DNA of 64,000 nt from Labrenzia sp. DG1229 (lineage in GTDB: Bacteria; Pseudomonadota; Alphaproteobacteria; Rhizobiales; Stappiaceae): assembly GCF_000521215.1 (NCBI RefSeq), contig NZ_KI928930.1, positions 1-64,000 on the forward strand. Reading direction: 5' to 3'. Positions 1-11,439 of this stretch are shown here, one piece after another. The stretch's first letter is position 1. The number at the start of each line of letters is the position of its first letter. The notes beneath the pieces were generated by a model. The model was not told the DNA's origin, made no database searches, and saw only the letters and a list, made by a program, of their open reading frames with translations. The translations under genes were made by a program, and so were the position numbers.

Positions 1-196
1 CGCTGAAGGACGGCATCTTTGATGCCCGCAATCGCCACCCACTTCAACTGGGACGAGAACTACCGTAAGGCGGGCGCAGGCCATGCCTTCGACGTAGCGC
101 ACGCCCTCGTACCGAGTGGTCAAGGGGTCGGCGTCCTGCTGCGCCCGAACGTCCCAAAGGCCTGTCAATCAGGACCTTTCACAAGGAAACATAGAT
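1..196. other. Window-edge segment of unclear coding status
   Basis: One plus-strand frame reads as the tail of a protein entering from the left (LKDGIFDARNRHPLQLGREL, then P and stop, 3-68). Another plus frame from about 19 and a minus frame are also open with GC-rich third positions, so the segment cannot be assigned to a strand from the window alone. I recognise no family. It ends just before the ribosome binding site of the gene at 197. Confidence 0.2.
5..26. repeat. 22-bp direct repeat, copy 1
   Basis: The 22 bases from GAAGGACGG to GATGCC recur exactly at 842-863. Inside is a small inverted repeat, GGCATC-TTT-GATGCC. The two copies lie just outside the gene at 197-826. In both copies one frame reads KDGIFDA. 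Confidence 0.8.
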
Positions 197-826
197 ATGA
201 CCATCAGGTCACTTGCCATCGCCGCCGCTCTGGTTGCACTGACAGCCACATCGGGCCTCGCGGCCACCGTGCAGTTGAACGTTGTCGGTGGCCAATTGTT
301 TGGCGCCAGAAACGTCGATGTCAATGGCACGTTTTATGATGTTGAATTTGTCGATGGCACCTGCGTGGCGCTGTTTAACGGGTGCACCAGCGCATCCGAC
401 TTTGATTTCTCGACGCGCACTCTGGCCATTGCAGCGGCCACAAGTCTCATGAACACAGTTTTTCTCGATGGACCCCTGGGAGATTTCGACAGTGATCCTG
501 CACTGACTGCCGGCGTTGAAACAAACTTTTTTAACCTTGGTTGGATCAACATTCCGTATGAGTTCCAACCGGGGCTTATGAGTGCAGGAACAATCGCCTT
601 TTTCAATTTTGGTGTGTTGGGCGGGGATGATGCAGTTTCGACAAATTCTGACACGAGCACAAAAGTCACTGCTGATACATCCAATATCGACGAAATTGTC
701 TTTGCCCGTTTCACCCCGTCGCAGATCACCGCCGTTCCCCTTCCTGCGGGTGGGCTTTTGTTGCTTGCCGGGCTCGCCGGGCTCGGATTGGTTCAAGCGC
801 GGCGCAAGACAGACAAGGCTCGCTGA
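197..826 (+). CDS. VPLPA-CTERM sorting-domain exported protein
   Basis: This is a small secreted or surface protein of 209 residues. The start at 197 (MTIRSLAIAAALVALTATSG) follows an AAGGAA site at 183-188 and gives a clean Sec signal peptide ending near LAA. The C-terminus has the VPLPAG motif, a hydrophobic segment rich in Leu, Gly and Ala, and a basic end (QARRK). This is the layout of VPLPA-CTERM proteins, which are thought to be processed by an exosortase-like system. The middle (about 25-180) is acidic, with FNF/FNLG-type segments and no domain I recognise. No exosortase gene is in the window. A longer start at 116 would bury the signal peptide and is rejected. Confidence 0.8.
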   Translation: MTIRSLAIAAALVALTATSGLAATVQLNVVGGQLFGARNVDVNGTFYDVEFVDGTCVALFNGCTSASDFDFSTRTLAIAAATSLMNTVFLDGPLGDFDSDPALTAGVETNFFNLGWINIPYEFQPGLMSAGTIAFFNFGVLGGDDAVSTNSDTSTKVTADTSNIDEIVFARFTPSQITAVPLPAGGLLLLAGLAGLGLVQARRKTDKAR

Positions 827-841
827 TACCGGCAAATCTCA

Positions 842-863
842 GAAGGACGGCATCTTTGATGCC
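842..863. repeat. 22-bp direct repeat, copy 2, with extended hairpin
   Basis: This is an exact copy of the sequence at 5-26. Here the inverted repeat extends to ACGGCATC-TTT-GATGCCGT (848-866), an 8-bp stem with a 3-base loop. It sits between a purine-rich GAAGGA (842-847) and the likely ATG of the SulP gene at 876. Folding it would shorten that spacing, which is a possible but untested role. Confidence 0.75.
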
Positions 864-875
864 GTATCGCGCCCC

Positions 876-3125
876 ATGGACGATCACGCCCACGCGGAGG
901 CTTTCGCAGAGGAGACCAGCAGCCCCTCAGTCGCTGGCGCACACTGGCTGACCGACCTGCTGGCCATCCTCTCCGCCGGGCTGATCTGCGGTGTGCTCAC
1001 CGCGATGTTTGCCATCTCTGCGGCGGCGCTGCTGTTTGCTTCGGTGCTGAGCGCGCACATCACACTGGCAATCGGCATTTGCCTTCTTGGCACCATCGTG
1101 CTGAGCGTGGTGATCGCACTCTTCAGTTCGTGCCCGGGAATGCTGTCGGTGACGCAAGAGGTGACGGTCGTCACGCTGGCTGTCATCGCGGCTTCAATCC
1201 ACGGCACCATGTCCGCGGCACACAGCGAAGCCGAAATCCTGGCCACCATCATCGTGATGATCGGACTGGCAACAACCGTCACCGGTGCTGCGCTCCTTGC
1301 GATGGGAGTGTTCGGCCTGGGCGGGCTGATCCGCTTTATTCCGTATCCGGTGCTGGCCGGGTTTCTGGCTGGTATGGGCTGGCTGATCGCCTCCGGAGCC
1401 ATGGCGGTCATCCTTGGCACCCCTCTCTCGGCACAGACCCTGCCCACGCTGTTTGAGACCGCAAACCTGATCAAATGGCTCCCCGCTGTCGCCTTCGCGC
1501 TTGTCGTGGATCTTGCCGCGCGGCGCAGCGGAAGCCCGATGGTCCTGCCGCTCACCATTGCAGCCTTCCTGGTGGTGTTCCATGTGGCGGTCTGGATGCT
1601 CGGCCTGCCAATGGCCGAACTGCAAGGCCAAGGCTGGTTCTTTGCACCTGCGCAGGGCGGCAGCATCACCCTGCCATTTCACGGCAACCCGCTGGCGCAG
1701 GCCGATTGGACGGCGATCTGGTCGGAGCTTCCGAAAATCAGCGCCCTGCTGGCGATCAGCGGCGCGGCGCTGCTCTTTGCGTCCAGCGGCATCGAATTAT
1801 CTGTGCGCCGCGACGTTGATCTGGACCGCGAGTTGCGCGCCGCTGGCCTTGCGAATGTGCTCGCCGGTGCAGGGGGAGGGGCCGCAGGGTTTCAGGGGTT
1901 GGGCCTGACGATTTTGGCACATCATCTCGGCGCGTCCTATCGCATCACGGGTCTGCTGGTGGCGGCCGTTTGTATAGCCATTCTGCTCTATGGGGCGACC
2001 CTGCTCAGCTTCATTCCAATCCCGCTTTTTGGCGGCCTTCTGCTCTGGATCGGCGGCGGCTTGCTCTATCAATGGCTGATCGGCATCTACGCCAAAGTAT
2101 CGCGCCGTGAGTACCTCATCGTCTTGCTTATCGTCGCGCTGATTATCAATGTCGGGCTTTTGGAGGGTGTGTTGGTGGGCGTTTTCGCGGCAGCGGCGCT
2201 CTTTGTGCTGGAATATGCACGCGTTGAGGTTGTGAAATACGCCATCAGCGGTGAAACCTATCAAAGTCGCGTGGAGCATCATCCCGATGACCAGGCCTAT
2301 CTGCGGAAAAACGGCTCGAAAATACAAGTGTTGAGGCTTCAGGGGTTCATCTTTTTTGGAAGTGTGCAGCAGGTGTATCATCGTGCGCGGCGGTGTTTCG
2401 AGACCTCGGACGTTCGGTTTTTGGTTCTGGATTGCCGGGATGTTACGGGCTTTGACTCCTCCGCCATTCAGAGTTTGACCAGGATTTGCGGGATGGTTCG
2501 CGAAAAGGACGGCAGGCTGATCGTTAGCGGGCTCAAACCGGCCCTGTCCCAAAGGTTGAACAGGCTGATTTTGGGAGGCATGCATGGTTCAGCCGTTTTG
2601 CATTTCGATGAGACAGACCAAGCCGTTGCATGGTGCGAAAACTGTCTGCTGCATGAATGGGAGAACCGCCCCTGCGCACAGCACGCCCAGTGGTTTGCCG
2701 ATCGACTCGCGCGTGATCTGGGCGATCCGCACGCGTTTGAAGCCATGCGGCCATACCTGGAAAAAATCACGTACAAGGCGCAAAACCGCCTTATCAGGCA
2801 AGGCGAAGTGGGGGCAGATATCTATTTCATCGAAAGTGGTTTTGTCAGAGTTCAGCTCGAGAACCGGAATGAACAGCCAGTGCACTTGCGTACACTGGGT
2901 CCGGGCACGATTGTTGGCGAGATGTCATTCTTCTTGCAGCGCGCCCGAACAGCTTCTGCAATAGCAGAAACCGACGCGGTTCTCTGGCGGCTCAGTCACC
3001 ACGATTTATTGCAGATTGCCCGCTTGCAGCCGGAACTGGCCCACGCACTCAACAGCCACTTCATTCGCACGATCGCCGAACGTCTCGATCAGTCGAACGC
3101 ACTTGTCCGATCCCTGATCGATTGA
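876..3125 (+). CDS. SulP-family anion transporter with STAS and cyclic-nucleotide-binding domains
   Basis: The 749-residue protein is an inner-membrane SulP/SLC26-type anion permease (sulfate, bicarbonate or similar). Residues about 25-455 hold many hydrophobic helices, including the stretch LLSFIPIPLFGGLLLWIGGG. A STAS domain follows (about 480-595; FVLDCRDVTGFDSSA-like core, read here as LVLDCRDVTGFDSSAIQSL). Residues about 628-745 form a cyclic-nucleotide-binding domain with the phosphate-cassette pattern VGEMSFFLQRARTASA. The start at 876 is the first in-frame ATG after the upstream gene. An open frame to 582 overlaps that gene and is not used. The cNMP domain suggests ligand gating, but the ion and nucleotide cannot be told from sequence. 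Confidence 0.85.
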   Translation: MDDHAHAEAFAEETSSPSVAGAHWLTDLLAILSAGLICGVLTAMFAISAAALLFASVLSAHITLAIGICLLGTIVLSVVIALFSSCPGMLSVTQEVTVVTLAVIAASIHGTMSAAHSEAEILATIIVMIGLATTVTGAALLAMGVFGLGGLIRFIPYPVLAGFLAGMGWLIASGAMAVILGTPLSAQTLPTLFETANLIKWLPAVAFALVVDLAARRSGSPMVLPLTIAAFLVVFHVAVWMLGLPMAELQGQGWFFAPAQGGSITLPFHGNPLAQADWTAIWSELPKISALLAISGAALLFASSGIELSVRRDVDLDRELRAAGLANVLAGAGGGAAGFQGLGLTILAHHLGASYRITGLLVAAVCIAILLYGATLLSFIPIPLFGGLLLWIGGGLLYQWLIGIYAKVSRREYLIVLLIVALIINVGLLEGVLVGVFAAAALFVLEYARVEVVKYAISGETYQSRVEHHPDDQAYLRKNGSKIQVLRLQGFIFFGSVQQVYHRARRCFETSDVRFLVLDCRDVTGFDSSAIQSLTRICGMVREKDGRLIVSGLKPALSQRLNRLILGGMHGSAVLHFDETDQAVAWCENCLLHEWENRPCAQHAQWFADRLARDLGDPHAFEAMRPYLEKITYKAQNRLIRQGEVGADIYFIESGFVRVQLENRNEQPVHLRTLGPGTIVGEMSFFLQRARTASAIAETDAVLWRLSHHDLLQIARLQPELAHALNSHFIRTIAERLDQSNALVRSLID

Positions 3126-3661
3126 GTCATCTTTCTCAAAAGAGAACAAACCATAGCTTCCCGGAAACATCCTGTCTGATGAGGGGATGGCGCCCCCTCA
3201 GATCAATGTGACAAACAAACTTCAAAGCTGGCCTGACATCTTTTGGGAAGCAGGCGGATTTCGGCTGGACCTGGAGCGAGCCTTTGTTCGCGCCCAATTC
3301 TCCTGGCTTCGACACTCTGATCGCTCGTGTACGTCAAACAGAATTTTCGCCCCTGTCGTACTAAATGGCTGGTGCAAAGCGAATAAAGCGGGTGTTGAGT
3401 TCGGTAACCTCAAGGCCTGGTTTGGGTCGAAACAGGCGCTTGATCATCGAATGACGGGTAATGGCAGGAGCCTGATTTTCCGGACCGATTCGAAATCCGA
3501 AAACCCGTTTCAGGACGAGGTGAGGCTCCTGTCCCACAACTCAGACAGAATGTCAGATTCCGCCTAAGTTGTTGTAATTTATGAAGACAGGTTAATGCCA
3601 GCCCGCCGCTTCACGACATTTTATGCGCGCGGTGAAAAGAAATGCGCTTCCCTGCAATGGA
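3126..3661. other. Intergenic stretch between convergent sulP and gyrB
   Basis: About 540 bases lie between two convergent genes. A 126-codon open frame at 3187-3567 has no recognisable domain, signal or good ribosome binding site, and I do not call it. I found no strong hairpin terminator for either neighbour. Confidence 0.5.
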
Positions 3662-6125
<2,464 letters not shown>

Positions 6126-6248
6126 TCACCAATCGGTTTATCTTTTCTCACCCCGTTATACGGCGTTCCCCGGGGCGTTCAACCACGCGCAGGCTGTAGG
6201 GAAGCCAGCGAAGCGATTCTGGTGGAAAACCATAAGATTCAGGCGGAT

Positions 6249-7397
6249 TTATGAGGTCTGGCCCGGCCGGATCAGATGACTTTCGCCTGCGTCAATCTCG
6301 AAGATCTCGGCATCGCGCGGCAATGCTTCGAAAAGAGCCTCGTCCGTCCCGGTCATAAACACCTGACCGCCGAGCGATGCCAATCTGGAAAACAAGGCGG
6401 CGCGGCGGGAAGGATCGAGGTGTGCGGCCACTTCGTCGAGCAGCAGAACCGGTGTCATTCCACTTACTTTTGCCGTCAGTTCCGCGTGGGCGAGAATGAG
6501 CCCGATCAGAAGAGCTTTCTGTTCACCGGTCGAGGAACGGGCCGCGGGCATGTCCTTGGCAGCGTGACGGACTTTCAAATCACTCAGGTGCGGACCGTTG
6601 AGGGTTCGTCCTGCCGCGCGATCACGGGCACGGCCGTCGACCAGGGCATGCCGATAGTGTTCCTCGCGGTCTGCAGCGCTCAGGCCGATTGTTTCAGCCT
6701 CGAATGCACCTTCCAGTACCAGACTTGCCCGTGGAAACGGCAGAGCCTCGTCTGTGCCCTCGCGGATCATCTGCTCAAGCAGGCCGACCGTTTCCTGCCG
6801 CGCGATGGAGACGGCCGTACCGAGTTCGGCAACCTGTTGTTCAAGAGCACTCAGATAGGCGTCTGTGCCGCCCTGATCCAGCAACCGGTTTCGCTGCCGC
6901 AGGGCATTTTCGAAATCGCCGACCCTGCGTCCGTGTGTCGGATCGATGGCGAGTGTCAGGCGGTCGAGAAACCGGCGGCGGGCCGATCCGGATCCGGTGA
7001 ACAGGCCATCCATGGCTGGAACGAGCCAGAGGACACGCATATAGTCCAGCAGAGTTTCCGATCCACGCACGTCTTCGCCGTCGATCCGCACCTTGCGGCC
7101 CGGTGATCCGGCACTGATCCCTGTCCCGATTCTGGTCTCCAGCCCGTCGAGTTCAACAGCGGCTGCGACGCTCCAGCTCCCGTCGCCGGCCGAGCGGGCA
7201 ATGTCGGCCAGGGCAGCACGACGCAGACCTCTGCCGGCTGTCAGGAAGGAAATTGCCTCAAGAATATTGGTTTTGCCAACCCCGTTGGCACCGACAAAGG
7301 CTGCCATCTTCCCGGACACGGGAAACGAAAGAGTTGTGTGGTTGCGGAAGTCGGTCAGAGACAGCCGGGTCAGCCTCGCCGTCCGGAATTCACTCAT
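6249..7397 (-). CDS. recF: DNA replication/repair protein RecF
   Basis: RecF is an SMC-like ATPase that, with RecO and RecR, loads RecA at gapped DNA. The 382-residue protein has the Walker A motif GANGVGKTN at residues 36-44. The RecF signature comes late (SSTGEQKALLIGLILAHA) and is followed by the Walker B region PVLLLDEVAAHLD and GTDEALF. The start at 7397 (MSEFRTARLTRLSLTDFRNH) matches the usual RecF N-terminus. It lies 38 bases after dnaN and 132 bases before the gyrB start, all on the same strand, in the classical dnaA-dnaN-recF-gyrB order. Confidence 0.95.
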   Translation of the reverse strand: MSEFRTARLTRLSLTDFRNHTTLSFPVSGKMAAFVGANGVGKTNILEAISFLTAGRGLRRAALADIARSAGDGSWSVAAAVELDGLETRIGTGISAGSPGRKVRIDGEDVRGSETLLDYMRVLWLVPAMDGLFTGSGSARRRFLDRLTLAIDPTHGRRVGDFENALRQRNRLLDQGGTDAYLSALEQQVAELGTAVSIARQETVGLLEQMIREGTDEALPFPRASLVLEGAFEAETIGLSAADREEHYRHALVDGRARDRAAGRTLNGPHLSDLKVRHAAKDMPAARSSTGEQKALLIGLILAHAELTAKVSGMTPVLLLDEVAAHLDPSRRAALFSRLASLGGQVFMTGTDEALFEALPRDAEIFEIDAGESHLIRPGQTS

Positions 7398-7435
7398 CTA
7401 CCCACTTCCGCTTTGTCTGGCAGCCTCTGCGGAAA

Positions 7436-8554
7436 TCAGACGCGCATCGGCATGAGAACGAACAGGCAATCTTCGACCGTGTTGTCCTGAATAAGTGTCG
7501 GCGAACCGGAATCCGCCAGCCGGAACAGCGCGGTGTCACTGCTGAGCTGGTTGGCTATGTCGAGCAGGTAGCGGGAATTGAAGCCTATTTCGAGCGGTTC
7601 GGCATCGAACTCGACGGCCACTTCCTCTGTTGCACTTCCCGAATCCGGGTTGTTCACGGTCAAAACCATGCGGCCTTCGCTCAGCGACAGTTTGACTGCT
7701 CGCCCGCGTTCCGACGAAATCGTCGATACTCGATCGACAGCTTCCTTGAACTCGTCGCGGTCAACGCGCATTTCCTTGTCGTTGCCTTGTGGAATGACCC
7801 GTCCGTAGTCGGGGAACGTGCCGTCTATCAGTTTCGAGGTCAGGATAACGGATCCCGTGGTCAGTCTGATCTTGGTCTCGGAGAGTTCGATCTGGACATT
7901 GGCTTCCGGGTCTTCCAGAAGTTTCTGGATCTCGCCGACGGTTTTGCGGGGCACGATGATGCCCGGCATTCCCGATGCCCCCTGGGGAGCGGGAACCTCT
8001 GCCTGCGCCAGGCGGTGGCCGTCAGTCGCAACAGCGCGGAAGTGCTGGCCGCTGGCCGCATCGACCGTGTGGAGGTAGATGCCGTTCAGATAGTAGCGCG
8101 TTTCTTCCGTGGAAATCGCGAATTGGGTGGTATCAATAAGCTTGCGGGTATCGGCTCCGGTAAGCGCAAACCCATGACTGAAATCGCCGGCGGTGAGGTC
8201 CGGAAAATCGGTCTCCGGCAACATCTGCAATGTGAATTTGGAACGCCCGGCCCGGATCTCCAGAGTCGCATTGTCGCTGGTGGTTTCCAGGACGACCTGC
8301 GAGCCTTCCGGCAGCTTCCGAACGATATCGTAGAACATGTGCGCCGGGACGGTTGTCGCGCCCGGCATTTCGATCATGGCGGGCACCGATTCAACGATTT
8401 CGAGGTCCAGGTCCGTGGCCTTGAGGTTGATGGCGCCGCCGTCGGCGCGCAGCAACACATTGGACAGGATGGGAATTGTATTCCGGCGCTCGACCACACG
8501 ATGAACATGGGTCAAGGACTTGAGGAGATCGGTCCGCTCGAGGGTCGCTTTCAT
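7436..8554 (-). CDS. dnaN: DNA polymerase III beta subunit (sliding clamp)
   Basis: DnaN forms the ring-shaped clamp that tethers DNA polymerases to DNA. The start at 8554 (MKATLERTDLLKSLTHVHRV) gives 372 residues, the normal length, with three repeated clamp folds. The clamp N-terminal signature is present (VVERRNTIPILSNVLL), and the protein ends in VLMPMRV, the conserved C-terminal clamp ending. A longer open frame to 8641 is not homologous at its start and is rejected. The gene sits 168 bases downstream of dnaA and probably shares transcription with it and with recF. Confidence 0.96.
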   Translation of the reverse strand: MKATLERTDLLKSLTHVHRVVERRNTIPILSNVLLRADGGAINLKATDLDLEIVESVPAMIEMPGATTVPAHMFYDIVRKLPEGSQVVLETTSDNATLEIRAGRSKFTLQMLPETDFPDLTAGDFSHGFALTGADTRKLIDTTQFAISTEETRYYLNGIYLHTVDAASGQHFRAVATDGHRLAQAEVPAPQGASGMPGIIVPRKTVGEIQKLLEDPEANVQIELSETKIRLTTGSVILTSKLIDGTFPDYGRVIPQGNDKEMRVDRDEFKEAVDRVSTISSERGRAVKLSLSEGRMVLTVNNPDSGSATEEVAVEFDAEPLEIGFNSRYLLDIANQLSSDTALFRLADSGSPTLIQDNTVEDCLFVLMPMRV

Positions 8555-8722
8555 ACGCTTCTTCCATACTCGTGAAGAGTCAGGCAGAGAGGCCTGACCA
8601 AACTGGACATTCAGGCTCCTTTGGGAGCGGGGGGAAGACACTGCCCTTAACCGCCGCCAAAAGCAAGAGGGCGCCCGCCCGGAACGCCCCCAAATTTGAT
8701 CGAAAATAGTCTAAATTAGACC

Positions 8723-10198
8723 TTATGCATCCAGCATCCGCTTGAGCAGCTCAAGCTCCTGGGCAAGAGCATAGTCGCCCCGCGCCATTTCCTCGATTTT
8801 GCGCACGGCATGAAGAACAGTTGTGTGGTCCCGGTTGCCGAAACGACGCCCGATTTCCGGAAGCGAGCGTGGTGTCATGACCTTGGCAAGGTACATAGCG
8901 ATCTGGCGAGGACGCACGATTGTGCGGGTGCGGCGGGCAGATAGAAGATCAGCCTTTGTGACGTTGTAGTGCTTGGAAACAACGCGCTGGATATCTTCGA
9001 TCTTGACGCGGCGTGGTTCGCTGGAGCGAACCAGATCGCGCAGGGTCAATTCCGCCATTTCCTGTGTGATCGGCTGATTGGTCAATTGATTGTGTGCGAT
9101 CAGGCGGTTGAGGGCGCCTTCCAGATCGCGTCCGGATGAAGCGACGTGACGCGCCACGTAGTCCAGAACACCTTCGGGCACATCAAATTGCGGATATGAC
9201 CTTTGCGCCGTCTCGACGCGCGAGGTGAGAATATTCCGGCGCAGAGCGAAGTCAGGTTCCTGAATGCCGACGACAAGCCCGCCCGAAAGACGGGAGCGGA
9301 CGCGGTCATCAAGCGTATCGAGTTCGGAAGGCGCGCGGTCGGCGGCAACGATGACCTGACGCGCACCGTCGATAAGTGCGTTCAGGGTGTGACAGAATTC
9401 CTGCTGCACTTGCTTGCCGTGCAGAAACTGCATGTCATCGATCAGGAGGAGATCAATAGTGCGCAACGTGTCCTTGAAAGCCAGTGCAGACTGGGACTTC
9501 AGCGCCGCGACGAACTTGTACATGAAATGCTCGGCAGTCAGGTACAGCACCTTGTGACCGTTGGCGCGTGCCTTTGCCGCGACGGCCTGCATGAGATGGG
9601 TTTTTCCGAGACCGACGGAAGCATGCAGGTAAAGCGGATTGAAAGTGACGGCGCCTCCAGCAGCAACCTGACGGGCCGCAGCCAGTGCCAGATTGTTGGA
9701 TTCGCCTTCGACAAATGTATCGAACGTGTATTTGGGATCCAGCGCTGCCCCTTGCAGAACGTCACGCGCGCTGTCGGTGCCCGTGTCGCCGCGACCGAGT
9801 GCTGCAGTGGCTGCCTGTGCCCGGGTAACCTGGGATGCATCCGAGAGTACATCGACACGTGCGTCTGCCGTAGCCGGTTTCATTCCTGCCGTTGTGGCCA
9901 AGCTCGGCTGCGCAACCGGGGTCTGACGGGGGCGAATGGCACCGCGCACGGTCAGTTCGATGCGATGAACATTGTCGCATTCGCGCTGCCACAGTCCCAT
10001 AAGCTGGTCGTTGTAGTTGTTCTGGATCCACTGTTTGAGAAATCGTGTTGGAACGGACAGGCGCACAGTGCCGTCCTGATGTTCCTCGAGGTCTACGCGC
10101 GCAAACCAACTGGTAAACACATCATCGCCCAATTCTGCGCGAAGCTGCTTCTTTACGCGCTTCCACTGTTCGGAGCCGCCTGCCTCCTGAACCTGCAT
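8723..10198 (-). CDS. dnaA: Chromosomal replication initiator DnaA
   Basis: DnaA binds DnaA boxes and melts the origin using ATP. The 491-residue protein has an N-terminal helicase-loading domain ([21 protein letters not shown]), a variable linker (about 90-150), the AAA+ domain with Walker A GLGKTH (about residue 195) and Walker [10 protein letters not shown] (about 250), and the C-terminal DnaA-box-binding domain ending in [15 protein letters not shown]. The start at 10198 is set by an AGGAGG site 7-8 bases upstream. An extension to 10285 adds a Cys/Arg/Ala-rich run not typical of DnaA. The gene heads the dnaA-dnaN-recF-gyrB series. Confidence 0.96.
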   Translation of the reverse strand: MQVQEAGGSEQWKRVKKQLRAELGDDVFTSWFARVDLEEHQDGTVRLSVPTRFLKQWIQNNYNDQLMGLWQRECDNVHRIELTVRGAIRPRQTPVAQPSLATTAGMKPATADARVDVLSDASQVTRAQAATAALGRGDTGTDSARDVLQGAALDPKYTFDTFVEGESNNLALAAARQVAAGGAVTFNPLYLHASVGLGKTHLMQAVAAKARANGHKVLYLTAEHFMYKFVAALKSQSALAFKDTLRTIDLLLIDDMQFLHGKQVQQEFCHTLNALIDGARQVIVAADRAPSELDTLDDRVRSRLSGGLVVGIQEPDFALRRNILTSRVETAQRSYPQFDVPEGVLDYVARHVASSGRDLEGALNRLIAHNQLTNQPITQEMAELTLRDLVRSSEPRRVKIEDIQRVVSKHYNVTKADLLSARRTRTIVRPRQIAMYLAKVMTPRSLPEIGRRFGNRDHTTVLHAVRKIEEMARGDYALAQELELLKRMLDA

Positions 10199-10353
10199 GT
10201 CATTTGCCTCCTGTAAACAAGAAGAACAGTCCGCCACAGCTGCTCTTCGACACCTCGCTGCTTGTGCAGCATTATTTTGTCCCATTTGGGACGGTTATAT
10301 TGCTGGCAGCCGAAATAGTTCCGCCACCTCGCCCCTGTCTGGTTGCAGGGTAA

Positions 10354-10794
10354 CTAACTTTGAGTCCAAGGCAGTCCGGCAGCTTTCCATCCGGACCGGG
10401 TTCCGCGGTGACCGTCTGCATCGAGCGGCCCTTCGAAACCATCAGAGATATTGAAGCAATTTGTATAGCCGGCTTGCGTCAGGGCAATGGCTGCTGCCTG
10501 GCTCCGTGCGCCGGAGCGGCACAGAAAGTAGATTGGCGCGCTCTGGTCAAGTCCTTTTTTTGCCAAAAGGTCTGAAACCGCTGCGCCAAACTCTGGATTC
10601 GGACCGGAAGGTGGAAAACTCTGCCATTCCACCAACATCGGTTCCTTGCCAATCGGTCGCAGGTCCGGCAGGCCGACAAATGCCCATTCTGCCTGGGTGC
10701 GCACGTCAACAAGCACCGAAGTCTCTTCGCCGGAAAGCTCGGTGAAAGCTTCCTGCGATGTCACATTCCCAGCGTAGCCACCCTCACTTCGCAC
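10354..10794 (-). CDS. Rhodanese-like sulfurtransferase domain protein
   Basis: This single-domain rhodanese of 146 residues probably handles persulfide sulfur in the cytoplasm. The first half has the DVRTQAEWAFVG motif typical of rhodanese domains. The active-site loop is CRSGARS (FLCRSGARSQAAAIAL), with the catalytic cysteine present. It is followed by the structural stretch GYTNCFNISDGFEGPLD. The gene lies directly upstream of dnaA on the same strand, with about 155 bases between them. A small perfect inverted repeat, ATAGCC-GTG-GGCTAT (10810-10824), lies just upstream of its start. Its specific substrate is unknown. Confidence 0.88.
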   Translation of the reverse strand: MRSEGGYAGNVTSQEAFTELSGEETSVLVDVRTQAEWAFVGLPDLRPIGKEPMLVEWQSFPPSGPNPEFGAAVSDLLAKKGLDQSAPIYFLCRSGARSQAAAIALTQAGYTNCFNISDGFEGPLDADGHRGTRSGWKAAGLPWTQS

Positions 10795-11234
10795 AATCTG
10801 CCCCCTTCAATAGCCGTGGGCTATCGAGTAAAAGTATTATCAAGAATTCCGGGAAAGAGAATTAGTCCAGATTGGAGCTAACTGCCCTGACGGTCGAATA
10901 CAATCATGTATCCAGTCCAAGGTCTTGGTGCTACGTGCTCAGCTATACATCTTTTAGACTTATTCATTTTTGATCCAAGCACCATTTTCAAGTCGTATGC
11001 TGGTCTTCGTCGCCAGCCGCATCCTTAATATACAGACGAAGATGACGGGGGCAACAGCGTCTCTTGACGAATTCCGGATATGTCAGGTTTTTGGCCGCAG
11101 GTGAGAGTTTTTTGCGCATTGCGGGCGATCGAGCAAACGCTTTCTGCGGCAATGACTTTTTGCATTTTGGTGCGCCGTCGCAACTCGAAAACAACATTTT
11201 CAAAAAAATTTTCAGAAGGAATAGCTTGACTCGT

Positions 11235-11251
11235 ATCGAATCCGGTTCGAT
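11235..11251. promoter_or_regulatory. Inverted repeat, possible operator
   Basis: ATCGAA-TCCGG-TTCGAT is a perfect 6-bp inverted repeat with a 5-base spacer. It lies within the candidate origin region, close to a GACTC and a GAATC site. These match GANTC, the alphaproteobacterial CcrM methylation motif. Confidence 0.3.
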
Positions 11252-11271
11252 TACCTTTTGGAACACCTACA

Positions 11272-11280
11272 TGTGTATAA
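11272..11280 (-). promoter_or_regulatory. DnaA box (TTATACACA)
   Basis: TGTGTATAA on the plus strand is TTATACACA on the complement, an exact match to the DnaA box consensus TTATNCACA. It lies in the AT-rich gap between rpsT and the rhodanese/dnaA genes. Confidence 0.45.
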
Positions 11281-11363
11281 CATCTTGAAATTGTTAGGTT
11301 TTCCGTGACAGCATGAAGGGCGGTAAAATTGACGATATTGCCTGCGCCGGTTGTCAAATCTCG

Positions 11364-11372
11364 TCATCCACA
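11364..11372 (+). promoter_or_regulatory. DnaA-box-like site (TCATCCACA)
   Basis: TCATCCACA differs from the strong box TTATCCACA at one position. It lies 92 bases from the exact box at 11272, in opposite orientation. Confidence 0.3.
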
Positions 11373-11385
11373 AAATTGCATGGCT

Positions 11386-11411
11386 AAAAAAAACCCGGCA
11401 GTACTGCCGGG
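11386..11411 (-). terminator. Rho-independent terminator of rpsT
   Basis: Read on the minus strand, CCCGGCAGTACTGCCGGG forms a perfect self-complementary stem followed by eight T residues. It lies about 30 bases after the rpsT stop codon. Confidence 0.9.
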
Positions 11412-11439
11412 CTTTCATAACACTTATCTGACGCCAAAA

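Larger units (their letters stand above)
10795..11385. other. AT-rich intergenic region, candidate replication origin
   Basis: About 590 bases have no convincing gene. The stretch from about 11170 to 11330 is visibly AT-rich, with runs such as AAAAAAATTTT. It holds one exact DnaA box (11272-11280) and a one-mismatch box (11364-11372), plus inverted repeats at 10810-10824 and 11235-11251. It lies beside dnaA, where many bacterial origins are found. Short open frames here (for example 11025-11357) have no family resemblance. Many alphaproteobacteria place oriC elsewhere, so the origin call is tentative. Confidence 0.35.

Noticed and set aside
3187-3567. 126-codon open frame between sulP and gyrB
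   Set aside because: No family resemblance, no good ribosome binding site, and an irregular amino-acid composition.
11025-11357. Overlapping short open frames in the dnaA-rpsT gap
   Set aside because: They lie in AT-rich non-coding DNA, show no domain, and both strands are equally open.
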